Origin: CAZSAT01 sp964604675
GTDB lineage: Bacteria; Myxococcota_A; UBA796; CAJQPC01
NCBI GenBank assembly: GCA_964604675.1
Contig: CAZSAT010000002.1
Span: forward strand, 83,643-147,642
Length of the DNA stretch: 64,000 nt
Direction of reading: 5' to 3'
The position numbers and the translations under genes were made by a program. Numbering within the stretch: the first letter of the stretch is position 1; each line of letters starts with the position of its first letter. Positions 8,439 to 17,189 of this stretch are shown one piece after another. The notes below the pieces were generated by a model. The model had not been told where the DNA came from and searched no databases. It saw nothing but the letters and a program-made list of their open reading frames with translations.

Positions 8439-9202
8439 CAGCGCCACCGGTAGGCGTCGACCCGCTGGTGGGTCGCGAAGAGGAAGAAGGCGATGAAGCT
8501 CAGGTAGTAGACGAGGTCCCGGCTGTGCACCAGGCCCTTGGCCAGCTGCTCGAGGTGGGTGAGCATCGAGGCGTAGGCCAGCCACTCCCCCGCCCCCGTG
8601 GACGTGCTGGCGTCGGCCCAGGAGAGCACCCAGAACATCAGGAGCAGCCCGAAGCCGATGACCAGCGCCACCACCTGGCTCTCGGTGAAGGCCGAGGTGA
8701 GCATGCCGACGGCCACGAAGCTGCCGCACAAGAGCAGCACCGAGACGTAGCTGGAGACGAGCACACCCACGTCGGGGCTGCCGAGCCACAGGAGCAGCGC
8801 CGTGTAGTGCCCGGTGGCCAGGAGCATCACCGAGCAGAAGGCCATCGCACCCAGGTACTTCCCGAGCACGATCTCCAGGGTGGAGACGGGGCTCGTGAGC
8901 AACAGCTCCAGGCTCCTCGAGCGGCGATCCTCGGCGAAGAGCCGCATGGTGAGCGCTGGGCACAGGAACAGCAGGATGACGCCAGTGTTCGCGAAGAAGG
9001 GTGCCACCAGGTACTCGTCGACGTTCATGTCGCCGGTGCCGTAGGGGTCGAAGCTCATCTGCGCCGACTGCAGGTTGTAGAAGCCGATCATCGACGCGAA
9101 GAAGAAGCCCGTGATGATCAGGAAGGCGCAGAGCGCGATCCAACCCACGGGGGTGGCGAAGTAGGCCGCGAGCTCGCGGCGCGCGATGGCGAGCACGTTC
9201 AT
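8438..9202 (-). CDS. ABC-2 type permease (GldF/NosY-like)
   Basis: The 254-residue integral membrane protein starts with MNVLAIARRELAAYFATPVGWIAL, typical of ABC-2 permeases, then has about six membrane helices. The conserved cytoplasmic stretch after helix 2, FAEDRRSRSLELLLTSPVS, is the family's coupling region contacting the ATPase. The last helix ends with YRWR. It would form the channel for the exporter encoded by this operon. Its start overlaps the ATPase stop by four bases and its stop overlaps the GldG-like start by one, so all three are translationally coupled. Confidence 0.9.
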   Translation of the reverse strand: MNVLAIARRELAAYFATPVGWIALCAFLIITGFFFASMIGFYNLQSAQMSFDPYGTGDMNVDEYLVAPFFANTGVILLFLCPALTMRLFAEDRRSRSLELLLTSPVSTLEIVLGKYLGAMAFCSVMLLATGHYTALLLWLGSPDVGVLVSSYVSVLLLCGSFVAVGMLTSAFTESQVVALVIGFGLLLMFWVLSWADASTSTGAGEWLAYASMLTHLEQLAKGLVHSRDLVYYLSFIAFFLFATHQRVDAYRWR

Positions 9203-10089
9203 GCGTTGCCCTGGGTGAGGCTCAGGTAGATGTCTTCCAGGCCGCGGCGCGCACCCAGCGCGAGCAGGCCGTGGGGGGCGGCGGCGGTGGCGACCTCGGC
9301 GCGGAGGTCCGCGTCGCAGCGCAGGAGCAGGCGGCCTTCACCGGCGTGCTCGACGAGCTCGACGCCGGGCAGGGCGCGGAGGGCCTCCATGGCTGGCCCG
9401 ACCTGCTGCACCTCGATCGCGACCTGGCGTCGACCCCCGGAGAGGTCGTCGAGGGTGTCGGTGGCGACCACCCGACCGCGCGCGATGATGACGACTCGGT
9501 CGCACAGGGCTTCGACCTCCGCGAGCACGTGGGTGCTCAGGATGATGGTCGCGTCGCCAGCCGCCAGCTCCTTGAGCAGCGCCCGGATCTCCACGCGCTG
9601 GGCGGGGTCCAGGCCGCTGGCCGGCTCGTCGAGGATGAGCACCTCGGGGTCGTGCACGATGGCCTGGGCGAGGCCGACCCGTTGCCGGTAGCCCTTGGAC
9701 AGGTGGTCGATGATGCGGTGGCCGACGTCCGCCAGGCCGACGCGTGCGAGGGCGCGATCGACGGCGGCCGGGTCGGTGACTCCCTTCAGGCGACCGGCGA
9801 AGGCCACGTAGTCCCGCACGGTCATGGTGACGTAGAGCGGTGGGACCTCGGGGAGGTAGCCCACGGTGCGCTTGACCGCTGCGGCGTGGGTGGAGACGTC
9901 GCGACCGCCGATCCGGGCCACGCCCGCGGTGGCGCCCAGCGAGCCCGTCAGGATGCGCATCGTGGTGGTCTTCCCGGCGCCGTTCGGCCCCAGGAAGCCC
10001 ACGACTTCGCCCTTGGCCACCGAGAACGAGACGTCCTCGATGGCGTTGTCCGCGCCGTAGCGCTTGGTGAGTCCTTCGACCTCGATCAT
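9199..10089 (-). CDS. ABC transporter ATP-binding protein (GldA-like)
   Basis: The 296-residue ATPase has Walker A GPNGAGKT at residues 34-41, the ABC signature as LSKGYRQRVGLAQ, Walker B VLILDEPASGLDP and the H-loop STH. The extra C-terminal region of about 75 residues is usual for the CcmA/GldA/NatA class that drives ABC-2 permeases. It powers the permease and auxiliary protein encoded immediately downstream. The first gene of the operon, it is preceded by GGAAGGG and a promoter at 10111-10138. Confidence 0.93.
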   Translation of the reverse strand: MIEVEGLTKRYGADNAIEDVSFSVAKGEVVGFLGPNGAGKTTTMRILTGSLGATAGVARIGGRDVSTHAAAVKRTVGYLPEVPPLYVTMTVRDYVAFAGRLKGVTDPAAVDRALARVGLADVGHRIIDHLSKGYRQRVGLAQAIVHDPEVLILDEPASGLDPAQRVEIRALLKELAAGDATIILSTHVLAEVEALCDRVVIIARGRVVATDTLDDLSGGRRQVAIEVQQVGPAMEALRALPGVELVEHAGEGRLLLRCDADLRAEVATAAAPHGLLALGARRGLEDIYLSLTQGNA

Positions 10090-10110
10090 GGGCCCTTCCG
10101 GTGGCCGCTT

Positions 10111-10138
10111 GAGGTATCGAACCAGCGCCCACCGTCAA
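10111..10138 (-). promoter_or_regulatory. Candidate promoter of the ABC operon
   Basis: On the minus strand TTGACG (10138-10133) is followed after 16 bases by TACCTC (10116-10111), with GATACC one helical step earlier as an alternative -10. The ATPase ATG is at 10089, giving a short leader. Confidence 0.4.
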
Positions 10139-10156
10139 GAGCAGCGAGACCTGTCG

Positions 10157-10660
10157 CTACAAGTCGTCGAAGTTGCTGACGTAGAACAGGCCCCCGTCGT
10201 GCGCGTGTTCGCCGGCGGGGAGGCGCTCCGGCGCGCCCCACGTCACGTGGAAGGCCCGCGCGCTTGGTGACCGTCCGCCGCCGGCGTCGACTCCGTCCGG
10301 TCCCTGCCAGGCGCACCGCACGGCGCCGTGGCGCAGGCCGCACGGGAACAGCTCGCCGACACCATCCAGGCGCTCGCTCGGCAGCACCGTCGCGGAGCCG
10401 GCCCACCGGAGAGATGGCCACGCCCGTGTCGGTCGAGGGCGGCGGCTCGTTCGTCCGCCGCTGGTGTCGGTCGGTCCCGGATCGCTGGACGGAGCCGCGT
10501 CCGAGGCCTGGAAGCCCGGAGCTGTGAGCTCCCGGAGGAGGTACAGCGTGCGCCGCACGGCGGCCCTCCTGGCAGGCGCTGGCGCCGCTGCCCGCGCTGG
10601 AACCCAGGCGGCCGGATCGCCATCGCCCGGCCCTGCGAGGCGCCGTTGCTTGAACAGCAC
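10157..10660 (-). pseudogene. Possible gene remnant or small unknown protein
   Basis: An open minus-strand frame ends at 10157. Its last 65-70 residues look like real protein with host codon bias, for example GELFPCGLRHGAVRCAWQG and the ending GGLFYVSNFDDL. The first half is Arg/Pro/Ala-rich and reads like a non-coding frame, and no start with a ribosome site is evident. I interpret it as the 3' end of a decayed gene or an unrecognised small protein. It lies in the 10090-10700 gap between the ABC operon and the first giant lipoprotein, which otherwise holds only promoters. Confidence 0.3.
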
Positions 10661-10679
10661 GCCCGGCCGCGGCTACGCT
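10650..10679 (+). promoter_or_regulatory. Candidate promoter of the giant repeat lipoprotein
   Basis: TTGAAC at 10650-10655 and TACGCT at 10674-10679 are separated by 18 bases. GAGG at 10691-10694 is the ribosome site for the ATG at 10701, so the leader would be about 15 bases. Confidence 0.5.
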
Positions 10680-10700
10680 GCGTCCCAGACGAGGCACCGC

Positions 10701-13700
10701 ATGCGCTTGACGTTGATGGCTGCAGCCGCCCACCTGCTCTTGCTGGCAGGCTGCAAGACCGACTGGGTGGTCGTGGACCTGGACGGCGACGGCTTCGCGA
10801 TGAGCGACGGCGACTGCGACGAGGCCGACGCGTCCATCCACCCCGACGCTGCCGAGACCTGGTACGACGGCGTGGATCAGAACTGCGACGGCAACGACGA
10901 CGACGCCGACGGCGACGGCTTCGTGGCGGTGGCGGCCGGTGGCGACGACTGCTGGGACGACCCGGCCTCCATCCCCGACGGCTACGCCGTGGCCACGGGG
11001 ACCGACAGCGCCGGGGGCTCGCTGGGGTGGGCCCAGCCCCAACCCGCCGAGGTCCACCCGGACGCGGTCGATACCTGGTACGACGGCGTCGACCAGGACT
11101 GCAGCGGAAACGACGACTTCGATCAGGACGGCGACGGCTACCGCAGCGACGGCTACCCGGACCAGCAAGGCGCCTACGGGGACGACTGCGTGGACGGAGC
11201 GTCGCTCGACCAGACCTTCTACGACGACGACGACGTCGCGATCGACCTCGACGCCGTCGGCGTGGCCGCCACCGACATCCACCCGGATCAAGACGAGACC
11301 TGGTACGACGGCATCGACGTCGACTGCGACGGGTGGGACGACTACGACCAGGACGGCGACGGCTACCGCGTGGACTCGGAGTGCGACGACGAGGACGCGG
11401 CGGTCTTCCCGAACGACGCGACCGACACCTGGTACGACTGCCTCGACTCCAACTGCGACGGCAACGACGGCGACCAGGACGGCGACGGCTACGTGCCCGA
11501 CGACTACGCGGCCACCTGTGACTGGGAGCAGTTCGCCGGCCACGACGGCGCCGAGGACTGCTGGGACGATCCGGCGAGCACCCCCACCGAGTACACCGCG
11601 CTGCACGGCAAGGAGGCCCTGGACCCCGAGGAGGTCTTCCCGGGCGCCGACGACCGCAGCTACGACGGCATCGACGCCGACTGCGCCGGCGACTCCGACT
11701 TCGACGACGACGGCGACGGCTACGACACCACCGATCTGAGCAACCGCGACGGCGACTACGGCGAGGACTGCGACGACGCCGACCCGCTCGTGAGCCCCGG
11801 CCAGAACGAGTCCTGCTCCACCGACTACGACGACGACTGCGACGGCGAGCTCAACGACGTCAACGCGTCGGGCTGCACGATCTTCTACGAGGACCGCGAC
11901 GGCGACAGCTACGGCACCACCACCACGCGCTGCTACTGCGAAGCCTTCGACGTCTACACCTCCGACAACCCCGACGACTGCGTGGACACCGGCGACCAGT
12001 CCGCGGTCGAGCGCGACGGGCTCGGCACCTCTGCGATCACCATTCCGCCCGAAGACGTGAACCCGGGCGCCACCGAGCTCTGCAACGAGGTCGACGACGA
12101 CTGCGACGGTCGGATCGACGACGACGACAGCTCGGTGAGCGACCCGTGGGTCTGGTACGCCGACGACGACAGCGACGACTTCGGCGATCCCGACGACAGC
12201 ACCTCCCAGTGCTTCCGGCCCGGCACCGACGTGCTCGACGACACCGACTGCGACGACACCCGCGACTGGGTCTACCCCGAGGCCCAGGAGCTCTGCGACG
12301 ACGAGGACCTCGACGAGGACTGCGACGGCCTGGCCGAGAACGACGACCTCGCCGACGCCGACAGCAGCACCTACACCACCTTCTATGTGGACGCCGACGC
12401 CGACACCTTCGGCGACCAGGACGACGCGGGCACCGAGCTCTGCGACGCCACGGCCGGCACCCCGGTCACCGACCACACCGACTGCGACGACACCCGCGAC
12501 CACGTCTACCCCGACGCGCAGGAGCTCTGCGACGACGAGGACCTCGACGAGGACTGCGATGGCCTGGCCGAGAACGACGATCTGGCCGACAGCACCACCG
12601 CGAGCCGCACCACCTTCTATCCGGACGCCGACGACGACGACTACGGCGACGAGGACAGCTTCGGCTCGAGCCTCTGCGACGCCACGGACGACTACCCGCT
12701 CACCGACAGCACCGACTGCGACGACAGCCGCAGCGACGTGAACCCGGGCGCCGACGAGGTGTGCGACGCCTCCGACGTGGACGAGGACTGCGACGGCACG
12801 AGCGACGACGACGACAGCTCCGTGCTCTCGAGCGGCTTCACCACCTTCTACGCCGACGCCGACGCCGACACCTTCGGCGACGCCGCCGACTCCGACGACC
12901 TCTGCGACGCGTCCTCGGCCTACCCGGTCACCGACGCCACCGACTGCGACGACACCCGCGACCACGTCTATCCCGACGCGCAGGAGCTCTGCGACGACGA
13001 GGACCTCGACGAGGACTGCGACGGTCTGGCCGAGAACGACGACCTGGCCGACGCCGACGCGAGCACCTACACCACCTTCTTCCCCGACGCCGATGCCGAC
13101 GGCTACGGCGACGAGAGCAGCGCCGGCTCCGCCCTCTGCGACGCGACCGCGTCCTACCCGCTCACCGACAGCACGGACTGCGACGACAGCCGCGACGACG
13201 TCAGCCCCGGCGACGACGAGGTGTGTGACGCGTCCGACACCGACGAAGACTGCGACGGTCTGGCCGACGACGACGACAGCTCCACCCTCACCGGCGGCAT
13301 GAGCACCTGGTACCCCGACACCGACGACGACGGTCAGGGAGATGCGGCGTCCGCGGGCAACCTCCAGTGCGACGCCGACGCCACCTGGGAGCTCACGGAC
13401 CACTCCGACTGCGACGACAGCCGGGACGACATCTACCTCGGCGGCCAGGAGGTCTGCGACGCGTCCGACACCGACGAGGACTGCGACGGCACCGCCGACA
13501 ACGACGACGCGAGCGCGCTGACGAGCAGCAAGACCACCTTCTACCCGGACGCCGACAGCGACACCTTCGGCGACGAGGCCGACGCGGGCAGCGCCTTCTG
13601 CGACGCCACCTCGGCCTACCCGGTCACCGACAGCACCGACTGCGACGACAGCCGCGACGACGTCAACCCGGACGCCGACGAGGTGTGCGACGCCTCGAAC

Positions 13701-15929
13701 ACCGACGAAGACTGCGACGGGGTCGCCGACGACGACGACAGCTCCACCCAGAACAGCGGCAAGAGCCGCTGGTACCCGGACGACGACAGCGATGGCTTCG
13801 GCGACGACGCGGACTCGGGCTCGCTGCAGTGCGACGCCGACGCCACGTACACCACCACCGACAACACCGACTGCGACGACGGGTCGAGCGCGATCAACAC
13901 CGACGCCGACGAGGTCTGCGACGGGTCGGACACGGACGAGGACTGCGACGGCCTGAGCGACGACGACGACCCGGGGGTGCTGTCGACCGGCTTCACGACC
14001 TACTACGAGGACGCCGACAGCGACAGCTTCGGCGACGACAGCAGCGCCGGCTCGGCCCAGTGCGACGCCGACGCCACCTACGAGCTGACCGACAACAGCG
14101 ACTGCGACGACGCCGACTCGGCGATCCACCCCGCCGCCGAGGAGATCTGCGACGGGTCCGACACCGACGAGGACTGCGACGGACTGAGCGACGACGACGA
14201 CCCCGGCGTGCTCTCGTCGGGCTTCTCGACCTTCTACCCCGACAGCGACGACGACGGCTTCGGCAACAGCAGCAGCACCGGCTCGGCCCAGTGCGATGCC
14301 GACGCCACCTACGAGGTGCTCGACGCCACGGACTGCGACGACCTCGACAGCGCCATCAACACCGACGCCGACGAGGTGTGCGACGCCTCGGACACCGACG
14401 AGGACTGCGATGGTCTGGCCGACGACGCGGACGCCAGCGCCCTCGCGGCCGGCAAGACCACCTGGTACACCGACGGTGACAGCGATGCCTACGGTGACGA
14501 CGCCGACGCCGGCACGGCGTACTGCGACGACCCGGGCGGCTCGGCCACGGTGCAGGGCGACTGCGACGACGGCGACGCGGCGGTGAACCCCGACGCCGAC
14601 GAGGTGTGCGATGCCTCGGACACCGACGAGGACTGCGACGGCCTGGCCGACGACGCCGATCCGGGCGTGCTGGCCTCGGGCAAGACCAGCTACTACCCGG
14701 ACGTCGACCTGGACGGCTACGGCGACGACACCGACGCGGGCACCGGCTACTGCGACGACCCGGGCGGCGCGACCACGACCGACAACACGGACTGCGACGA
14801 CGGCGACTCCGGCGCCAACCCCGGCGAGACCGAGGTGTGCGACGCGCTGGACGTCGACGAGGACTGCGACGGCCTGGCCGACGACAGCGACCTCCAGGGC
14901 GCCAGCGGTCAGGTCACGGTCTATGCCGACAGCGACGGTGACGGCTACGGGGACGACACCGATCCGGGCTCCGCCACCTGCGACCAGGGCACGGCGTCCC
15001 TGAGTGCCGACGACTGCGACGACAGCGACCCGCTGGTGAACCCCGCGGCGGCCGACAACACCATCGACGGGGCGGATCAGGACTGCGACGGCGCGGATGG
15101 CTGGACGATCGCAGCGCTGAGCGCGGGCGACCTGGTCATCACGGAGATCGCCAAGAACCCGGTGGGGTCCGACAGCAGCCGTGAGTGGTGGGAGATCTAC
15201 AACGCGTCTGGTGCCGACGTCGATCTCGACGGCCTCGAGGTCGTGGACGACGACGGCGACAGCATGACCGTGAGCGGCTCCACACCGCTCTACGACGACA
15301 CCTACTTCGTGTTCGGCGTCAACGACGACACCGCCACCAACGGCGGCGTGACCGTGGACTACGAGTACCTGGTGGGCGACCTGGCCCTGGCCAACGGGCC
15401 CGACGAGCTGATCCTGCTCTCCGGCGCCCTCGAGATCGACCGGGTCGAGTACACCGAGGGTGAGTTCCCGAACGTGGACGGGGTCGGCTGGAACCTCGAC
15501 CCGAGCACCCTCGATGCGACCAGCAACGACACGTCCACCAACTGGTGCTCGCCCTACACGATCTACAACGCCTCGGGCGTCGACTACGGCACCCCCGGCT
15601 CCGACAACGACAACTGCTACACCCACGACGTCGACCTGCAGCCCGTCTGGGACACCTACTGCTCCGGTTGCCACACCGGCGGGGGGACCAGCGGCAACCT
15701 CGATCTCGACGACGCCTACAGCAACATCGTGCTCGTCGGGAGCGACGACTTCCCGAGCATCGATCTGGTCTCCCCCGGCGATCCGGCCAACAGCTACCTG
15801 TGGCAGAAGGTGCAGGGGACCGCGGCCACCGGGCTGCAGATGCCGCGCGGCGGGCCGTACCTCTCGTCGGTCGACCCCGATGCCGAGCAGATGATCTACG
15901 ACTGGATCCTGCAGGGCGCGGAGCAGTAG
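10701..15929 (+). CDS. Giant MopE-repeat lipoprotein with lamin-tail domain and CxxCH motif
   Basis: The 1742-residue protein starts with a lipobox signal (MRLTLMAAAAHLLLLAGC). Residues about 20-1455 are Cys/Asp repeats of the 'putative metal-binding motif' type (D-C-D-D-x(n)-P-x-A-x-E-x-C-D-x(n)-D-E-D-C-D-G), the family that includes the copper-binding MopE. From about residue 1475 a lamin-tail-like beta domain begins (LVITEIAKNPVG...EWWEIYN). The C-terminus has YCSGCHTGG (about residue 1655), a CxxCH heme-attachment motif as in predicted peroxidase/PSCyt-like c-type domains, and ends with MPRGG...MIYDWILQGAEQ. I infer a surface lipoprotein that binds many metal ions, probably Ca2+ or Cu, and possibly heme. 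The upstream open frame is not protein-like, so the ATG at 10701 is used. Confidence 0.85.
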   Translation: MRLTLMAAAAHLLLLAGCKTDWVVVDLDGDGFAMSDGDCDEADASIHPDAAETWYDGVDQNCDGNDDDADGDGFVAVAAGGDDCWDDPASIPDGYAVATGTDSAGGSLGWAQPQPAEVHPDAVDTWYDGVDQDCSGNDDFDQDGDGYRSDGYPDQQGAYGDDCVDGASLDQTFYDDDDVAIDLDAVGVAATDIHPDQDETWYDGIDVDCDGWDDYDQDGDGYRVDSECDDEDAAVFPNDATDTWYDCLDSNCDGNDGDQDGDGYVPDDYAATCDWEQFAGHDGAEDCWDDPASTPTEYTALHGKEALDPEEVFPGADDRSYDGIDADCAGDSDFDDDGDGYDTTDLSNRDGDYGEDCDDADPLVSPGQNESCSTDYDDDCDGELNDVNASGCTIFYEDRDGDSYGTTTTRCYCEAFDVYTSDNPDDCVDTGDQSAVERDGLGTSAITIPPEDVNPGATELCNEVDDDCDGRIDDDDSSVSDPWVWYADDDSDDFGDPDDSTSQCFRPGTDVLDDTDCDDTRDWVYPEAQELCDDEDLDEDCDGLAENDDLADADSSTYTTFYVDADADTFGDQDDAGTELCDATAGTPVTDHTDCDDTRDHVYPDAQELCDDEDLDEDCDGLAENDDLADSTTASRTTFYPDADDDDYGDEDSFGSSLCDATDDYPLTDSTDCDDSRSDVNPGADEVCDASDVDEDCDGTSDDDDSSVLSSGFTTFYADADADTFGDAADSDDLCDASSAYPVTDATDCDDTRDHVYPDAQELCDDEDLDEDCDGLAENDDLADADASTYTTFFPDADADGYGDESSAGSALCDATASYPLTDSTDCDDSRDDVSPGDDEVCDASDTDEDCDGLADDDDSSTLTGGMSTWYPDTDDDGQGDAASAGNLQCDADATWELTDHSDCDDSRDDIYLGGQEVCDASDTDEDCDGTADNDDASALTSSKTTFYPDADSDTFGDEADAGSAFCDATSAYPVTDSTDCDDSRDDVNPDADEVCDASNTDEDCDGVADDDDSSTQNSGKSRWYPDDDSDGFGDDADSGSLQCDADATYTTTDNTDCDDGSSAINTDADEVCDGSDTDEDCDGLSDDDDPGVLSTGFTTYYEDADSDSFGDDSSAGSAQCDADATYELTDNSDCDDADSAIHPAAEEICDGSDTDEDCDGLSDDDDPGVLSSGFSTFYPDSDDDGFGNSSSTGSAQCDADATYEVLDATDCDDLDSAINTDADEVCDASDTDEDCDGLADDADASALAAGKTTWYTDGDSDAYGDDADAGTAYCDDPGGSATVQGDCDDGDAAVNPDADEVCDASDTDEDCDGLADDADPGVLASGKTSYYPDVDLDGYGDDTDAGTGYCDDPGGATTTDNTDCDDGDSGANPGETEVCDALDVDEDCDGLADDSDLQGASGQVTVYADSDGDGYGDDTDPGSATCDQGTASLSADDCDDSDPLVNPAAADNTIDGADQDCDGADGWTIAALSAGDLVITEIAKNPVGSDSSREWWEIYNASGADVDLDGLEVVDDDGDSMTVSGSTPLYDDTYFVFGVNDDTATNGGVTVDYEYLVGDLALANGPDELILLSGALEIDRVEYTEGEFPNVDGVGWNLDPSTLDATSNDTSTNWCSPYTIYNASGVDYGTPGSDNDNCYTHDVDLQPVWDTYCSGCHTGGGTSGNLDLDDAYSNIVLVGSDDFPSIDLVSPGDPANSYLWQKVQGTAATGLQMPRGGPYLSSVDPDAEQMIYDWILQGAEQ
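12285..14890 (+). repeat. Tandem coding repeats, about 12 units of roughly 70-75 residues
   Basis: Within the giant lipoprotein gene, units ending in DEDCDG recur about a dozen times. At DNA level three copies of about 100 bp are nearly identical: 12285-12383, 12519-12618 and 12981-13080, each starting CAGGAGCTCTGCGACGACG. Such close identity suggests recent internal duplication or gene conversion, and makes copy-number change by recombination likely. Confidence 0.85.
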
Positions 15930-17189
15930 ATGATCGCCCTCGTCCTCGCCACGGCGCTCGCTGACGACTGCGCCGAGCGCCTGTCCGCCGACGACTACCG
16001 CGAGCGCGTGCAGGCGTTGACGCGGGCCCTCGGCGGCGCCGACGACCTGACCACGGAGGTCGAGGCGGTCGCGTCCGCCGTGGACTGCGTGGACGGAGCC
16101 ATCGGCATCTCGGATGCTGCGGCGTTCCTGGCGCTACGAGGCGCGTGGACGGCGATGAGCGAGGCCCCCGACGAGGCCAGCGTGCAGCGGGACCTCGTCA
16201 GCGCCTGGCGCATCGGCGGCGGCGCGGTGTGGGACCCGGCGGCCTTCGCCCACGCAGAGGAACGCTGGACCGCGGCCACCGACGCTCCGGACCAGTTCGC
16301 GGAGCTCGACCTCGACTTCGTGCACCCGCCCGACTTCCTGATCCTCGATGGCGGGATCGAGTACGACCTCGGCCCCCGCGACGTGCTGTCGGGCTGGCAC
16401 CTGTTGCAGTGGCAGACGGCGGTGGGCTGGTCCGGCAGGTGGTTGTTGCTCGAAGACGGCGGCAGCCTGGCCTTTCCGGGGGAGGACCAGCCGCAACTGC
16501 CCACGGTGAGCTTCGGAGACGGCGAAGCGGGCAGCGAGCCGGCGGCCGTGATCGAGTCCACGCAGAAGGCCCCCCGCGAGCGCACGGAGCGCGACCCGCC
16601 GAAGCCGTGGGCCGAGGTCGCGGCCGGCGCGCTTCGCTACAACGCCGACACCTCGGATGGCTTCACCGTCTGGCAAGGGAGCGCTCTGGCGCCCACGGCG
16701 CGTGCGGCTGGCCGCTTCCCGATCTGGGGGCCCCTGATGGTCGGCGCCCAGGCGCGGGTGGGCCCTGGATCCTCGGGCGCCAGGCCTGGTTTCGCCAGCG
16801 GTGCGGCAGCCCTCGCCGGTGCCGGGATCGATGTCGGAGTGGTGCTCGAGGCCGACGTCGGGGTGGGCGTGGGCAGCTTGCCGGCGGCGGTCGCGGTCGA
16901 CGAGCAGGCCGCTGCGCCGGGCTTCGAGGGCAGCCTCGCGTTGATGCCCCTGGGCCGGTTGGGCGTGACCTACCGTGCAGCGCTGACGCTCACCGGTGAG
17001 GTGCAGGCCTCGATGAAGGGCGACGGCACGGAGCTCGAAGGTGCGCTCGGTGCTGCGTGGGACCAGGGCGCCATCGCCCCGGGAGCCTGGCTCCGCGGCG
17101 GCACGCTCACTCGGCCAGGGGTGCTCCCGGACCATCCCGAGCGCTACGCGTGGCTCGGCCTCGAGGTGGGGGGACGGTGGGCCCTCTGA
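15930..17189 (+). CDS. Secreted/envelope protein of unknown function, C-terminal barrel-like
   Basis: The 419-residue product begins MIALVLATALADDC, a short signal peptide probably cleaved after ALA. The N-terminal half is helical with paired cysteines (DDC, VDC). The C-terminal half from about residue 205 has alternating Gly/Ala-rich beta strands (MVGAQARVG, GVVLEADVGVGVG, LGVTYRAALTLTGEVQ) and ends in GLEVGGRWAL, suggesting an outer-membrane beta structure. No family is recognised. It begins immediately after the giant lipoprotein's stop codon, and the next lipoprotein's start lies inside its 3' end, so the three are one operon and it may help place or display the repeat proteins. Confidence 0.65.
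   Translation: MIALVLATALADDCAERLSADDYRERVQALTRALGGADDLTTEVEAVASAVDCVDGAIGISDAAAFLALRGAWTAMSEAPDEASVQRDLVSAWRIGGGAVWDPAAFAHAEERWTAATDAPDQFAELDLDFVHPPDFLILDGGIEYDLGPRDVLSGWHLLQWQTAVGWSGRWLLLEDGGSLAFPGEDQPQLPTVSFGDGEAGSEPAAVIESTQKAPRERTERDPPKPWAEVAAGALRYNADTSDGFTVWQGSALAPTARAAGRFPIWGPLMVGAQARVGPGSSGARPGFASGAAALAGAGIDVGVVLEADVGVGVGSLPAAVAVDEQAAAPGFEGSLALMPLGRLGVTYRAALTLTGEVQASMKGDGTELEGALGAAWDQGAIAPGAWLRGGTLTRPGVLPDHPERYAWLGLEVGGRWAL

Noticed and set aside
12240..14890. Regular spaced repeats resembling a CRISPR array
   Set aside because: Units are longer than CRISPR repeats, in frame, and code for conserved D-E-D-C-D-G modules; no cas genes are near.
10086..15674. An 1862-codon minus-strand open frame across the giant repeat lipoprotein
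   Set aside because: It is the antisense of Asp/Cys repeats, giving monotonous Val/Ala/Gly protein with no family features; the plus strand has signal peptide, promoter and ribosome site.
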